This document shows, in pieces, positions 61,243-64,000 of a stretch of 64,000 nucleotides of DNA. The position numbers and the translations under genes were made by a program. The notes under the pieces were generated by a model. That model saw only the letters and a program-made list of their open reading frames with translations, made no database searches and was not told where the DNA came from. Every line of letters begins with the position of its first letter. Position 1 is the first letter of the stretch. Origin of the DNA: Flavobacteriaceae bacterium D16 (GTDB lineage: Bacteria > Bacteroidota > Bacteroidia > Flavobacteriales > Flavobacteriaceae); NCBI GenBank assembly GCA_021295155.1, contig JAJTJC010000035.1, forward strand, positions 1,054,001 to 1,118,000, given 5' to 3'.

Positions 61243-63820
61243 CCTTAACCGGATTTTTCTTGGTATCCTTTTCTTTCTGGCGCTCTTACAAAGTGTTCAT
61301 AGCCAGGAAGCAACAGGGGCATCCCTCCCATTGATCGACTATATTGAAGAATTGGAAAACCAGTTCCAGATAAAGTTCAGTTTTGTGGACGAGGACCTGC
61401 GCTCCCTTAAGATTATTCGGCCTGTAGAAGAAGACCTGCCAGGTATATTACAGGAAATTCGAAGGCAAACCCAGTTAACTATAAAACAATTGAATGACCG
61501 GTACTATACGGTATTCAAAAGCACTACAGTAGATATTTGTGGTAAGGTCCTGGACAATTATATGACTCTGGGAATCCCGGGTGCTTCCGTGGAGGTGCTG
61601 GGAAGTTCCCTCGCAATGATCACAGACAGCCAGGGAGAATTTACGTTCACCAACATACCCCGAAATGCGGTGATAAGAATACGTCATCTGGGCTATAAGG
61701 TTAAGTATATCACTGCTGAAGACCTGATAAATAAGCCATGTACCAGAATTCCCCTGGGCTTGCGTTACCAGCAACTGGAAGAAGTTGTAGTCTCCCAATT
61801 CCTGACTACGGGGATCAAACTTGAGGACGATGGTAGTATCTCTATTCAGCAGGAGGAGTTCGGGATCTTACCCGGACTTATAGAACCAGATGTGCTGCAG
61901 ACTATTCAGGCACTACCCGGGATTAAAAGTATAGACGAAAGGGTTTCCGATATCAATATCCGCGGAGGGACGAATGATCAGAATCTCATTCTTTGGGATG
62001 GGATCAAAATGTATCAGTCGGGTCATTTTTTTGGCCTGATTTCGGCTTTTAATCCCTACCTCACCGATAATATCAATATTATCAAAAACGGCACAAGCGC
62101 TCAATATGGAGAAGGGGTAAGTGGGATCATCAGTATGGAAAGCAGAAACCACCTCACCCAGAAAGCCTATGGAGGGGCGGGTTTTAACCTGATCAGTGGT
62201 GATGCTTATGCGCAAATACCACTTACTAACGAGCTAGCCGTACAGTTTTCGGCAAGAAGATCGGTGACTGATTTCCTGAACACGCCTACCTATAGCCAGT
62301 TTTTTGACCGGGCTTTTCAGGACTCCGAGGTAATAGGCGGACAATCAGCATCCAATATTCCCATTAACCGGGAAGAATCATTTTACTTTTATGATTTCAC
62401 CGGGAAAGTACTTTATAATCCCAGTCCGGATCATAAAATTCGATTTAACTTCATCAACATTAATAACAACCTGGATTATGAAGAAGAATCCCTGGATACG
62501 GGGCTGAGAAACAGCAGCACCCTGGACCAGACCAATATCTCTTTTGGGGGAAGCCTGGAAAGTTCATGGAGCAATCGTTTTCAAACCCGTTTTAACGCCT
62601 ATTACACCGAATATAACCTGGAGGCTCAAAACAGTTCAGATGGAGGGGTACAGGAGCTTTTTCAGAATAACCGGGTAGTTGAAACGGCTGTAAAAGCTTC
62701 CGGAAGCTATCAATGGAAACCTAATTGGGGGTGGCAGGGAGGATATCAATTCACCGAAGTAGGGGTTACCAATTTCACCGATGTTACCCAACCTCCTTTT
62801 AATAGCAACATAAAAGGAGTAATACGCACCCATGTGCTATATTCCGAAGGGATACACCAGTCTGAAAATGGACGGCTAAAAGCAATCGCTGGAGTACGGG
62901 CACACTATATTGAAAACCTGAATACTTTTTCAGAGATTATCATCGAACCGCGGATCAATATAAACTACAAGCTGTCAGAGGACTGGCAGGCACAGTTGCT
63001 GGGTGAGTTCAAAAATCAAACCACCAATCAGGTTATCGACCTGGAGCAGAATTTTCTGGGCGTTGAAAAAAGGCGTTGGATAGTTTCTAATACAACAACA
63101 GACACCTTGGTTAATGGTAGTCCCAATGAACGTCCGCTGCCTATTGTACGCAGCAAACAAGCATCTTTGGGCCTTAATTATGATAAAGGTCGCTGGTTTG
63201 TGGGCCTTGAAGGTTTCTATAAATATGTAGATGGTATAAGTACAGATACCCAGGGCTTCCAGAACGAGGATCAGTTCAATGGGGAAATTGGGGAATACAG
63301 TGTAATGGGCCTGGAATTTCTGATCAATCATAAAAACCGATATTTCAGTACCTGGCTGAGTTATACGTTTAACGAAAACGAATATACGTTTAACAATATC
63401 GATCCTAACACTTTTCCAAACAACCTGGATATTAGGCATACTGTTTCCTTTGCCACTACCTATATGTACCGCGATTTTAAACTCGGAGTTGGAATTAACT
63501 ACCGGACCGGCAGGCCTTATACTGAACCTCTGGAAGGTGCAGCAGGGATAGATACCAGTGTTTTCCCTTTTACCATAGCCTACCAATCTCCCAACAGCAG
63601 CACCTTGCCCGATTACTTTCGGACAGATCTATCAGCCCTTTATGATTTTAATATTGGATCCAGGGTCCGCGCTACAGCCGGTGCATCGGTATTGAACGTG
63701 CTTAACCGGCGTAACGTATTGAACACCTATTACAGGCTGAATCGTCAGAATGAAATAGAAACGGTGGAAAGCATCTCACTAGGACTCACCCCCAATATTA
63801 GTTTTCGGGTTTCCTTTTAA
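61229..63820 (+). CDS. TonB-dependent receptor with STN signalling domain
   Basis: The 863-residue outer-membrane receptor has a signal peptide (ending VHSQ), an STN/secretin-like N-terminal domain (about residues 30-95, with IEELENQFQIKFSFVDEDL), a carboxypeptidase-regulatory-like domain (about 105-180), a plug (PDVLQTIQALPGIKSIDERVSDINIRGG) and a barrel ending in VSF. The STN domain touches FecR and reports ligand binding, so the receptor, FecR and sigma form a control loop. The ligand (siderophore, heme, glycan or other) cannot be told. It ends overlapping the stop of the next, opposite-strand gene by 4 nt. Confidence 0.93.
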   Translation: MLKTNLNRIFLGILFFLALLQSVHSQEATGASLPLIDYIEELENQFQIKFSFVDEDLRSLKIIRPVEEDLPGILQEIRRQTQLTIKQLNDRYYTVFKSTTVDICGKVLDNYMTLGIPGASVEVLGSSLAMITDSQGEFTFTNIPRNAVIRIRHLGYKVKYITAEDLINKPCTRIPLGLRYQQLEEVVVSQFLTTGIKLEDDGSISIQQEEFGILPGLIEPDVLQTIQALPGIKSIDERVSDINIRGGTNDQNLILWDGIKMYQSGHFFGLISAFNPYLTDNINIIKNGTSAQYGEGVSGIISMESRNHLTQKAYGGAGFNLISGDAYAQIPLTNELAVQFSARRSVTDFLNTPTYSQFFDRAFQDSEVIGGQSASNIPINREESFYFYDFTGKVLYNPSPDHKIRFNFININNNLDYEEESLDTGLRNSSTLDQTNISFGGSLESSWSNRFQTRFNAYYTEYNLEAQNSSDGGVQELFQNNRVVETAVKASGSYQWKPNWGWQGGYQFTEVGVTNFTDVTQPPFNSNIKGVIRTHVLYSEGIHQSENGRLKAIAGVRAHYIENLNTFSEIIIEPRININYKLSEDWQAQLLGEFKNQTTNQVIDLEQNFLGVEKRRWIVSNTTTDTLVNGSPNERPLPIVRSKQASLGLNYDKGRWFVGLEGFYKYVDGISTDTQGFQNEDQFNGEIGEYSVMGLEFLINHKNRYFSTWLSYTFNENEYTFNNIDPNTFPNNLDIRHTVSFATTYMYRDFKLGVGINYRTGRPYTEPLEGAAGIDTSVFPFTIAYQSPNSSTLPDYFRTDLSALYDFNIGSRVRATAGASVLNVLNRRNVLNTYYRLNRQNEIETVESISLGLTPNISFRVSF

Positions 63821-64000
63821 ATACGGTTCACCTTGTTCATAACGAGAACATGCGGGAAAGTAATAGCCGCCAGGAAATATATCAGAATTGAGAAAAAGAG
63901 TTTGTCCTGACCCTCAAACAGGAAATACAGCACGCCCAGGCCTACCAGAGAAAAAATCCAATACACTAGGGAAGATTTAAAATAGTTCCATAGTGCCTTT
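63817..64000 (-). CDS. blh: Probable Brp/Blh-family beta-carotene 15,15'-dioxygenase (C-terminal fragment)
   Basis: The window cuts the gene; only the C-terminal 60 codons are present, with TAA at 63817-63819. Two hydrophobic helices (LVYWIFSLVGLGVLYFL and LFFSILIYFLAAITFPH) end in ITFPHVLVMNKVNRI, where the AAITFPHVLVM pattern resembles the last helix of Blh proteins. Blh cleaves beta-carotene to retinal, the chromophore of microbial rhodopsins. The assignment rests on one short conserved tract. If right, a rhodopsin gene is expected just beyond the window. Confidence 0.5.
   Translation of the reverse strand, partial: KALWNYFKSSLVYWIFSLVGLGVLYFLFEGQDKLFFSILIYFLAAITFPHVLVMNKVNRI

Noticed and set aside
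1-64000. tRNA or rRNA genes
   Set aside because: The only GGTTCGAATCC-type T-arm I found belongs to tmRNA; no rRNA-like sequence was seen.

Overview
The window looks like a chromosomal segment of a marine member of the Flavobacteriaceae (Bacteroidota). Support comes from a SusC/SusD pair, a FecI/FecR/TonB-receptor signalling set, a poly-P-type glucokinase, a tmRNA whose tag reads GESNYALAA, many lipoproteins, and repeated promoter -7 boxes of the form TAnnTTTG, as known for Bacteroidota. Most of it is ordinary housekeeping and envelope DNA. I see no prophage, insertion sequence, CRISPR array or tRNA gene.

Layout: 1-5.9 kb holds the end of ftsE, a membrane-anchored Nudix fusion, ppgK, typA, a beta-barrel-like protein, kdsA and two small proteins. 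6.1-8.4 kb has a secreted PHP phosphodiesterase and a saccharopine/alanine-dehydrogenase-like enzyme. 8.58-9.86 kb has ssrA (tmRNA), a 580-bp array of nested hairpin repeats beginning 3 nt after it, and a small GIY-YIG nuclease gene right behind the array. 9.9-19.8 kb is a same-strand run: class V aminotransferase, serine hydrolase, porin-like protein, a secreted cupin resembling DMSP lyases, a short-chain dehydrogenase, lipoproteins, a 47-residue membrane peptide and a DUF481-type barrel.

19.8-31.5 kb is mostly minus strand: MscS channel, universal stress protein, MBOAT acyltransferase with an SGNH-like partner, an FMN-dependent alpha-hydroxy-acid dehydrogenase and SusD/SusC. 31.9-43.6 kb has an exonuclease/GIY-YIG fusion, three tiny membrane proteins, a sulfur-linked set (DUF2892 protein, beta-lactamase-fold/rhodanese protein, SulP permease, Crp/Fnr regulator), then an aldose epimerase-like protein, an M20 peptidase, a cysteine synthase-like enzyme and a LolC/E-like permease. 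43.6-57.7 kb mixes NamZ, a sterol-desaturase-family protein, a methyltransferase, a zinc-protease-like lipoprotein, queE, a HerA-like ATPase, hydrolases, folD and ffh. 57.8-64 kb has an acidic multi-repeat lipoprotein divergent from an ECF sigma/anti-sigma/TonB-receptor operon, and at the edge the C-terminus of a probable Blh beta-carotene dioxygenase.

Three patterns go beyond gene-by-gene annotation: the hairpin array plus GIY-YIG nuclease behind tmRNA; three genes whose promoter box lies only 5-6 nt before the ATG (candidate leaderless mRNAs); and the near absence of space at convergent gene junctions. Several genes of 32-48 codons are added here from reading the sequence directly.
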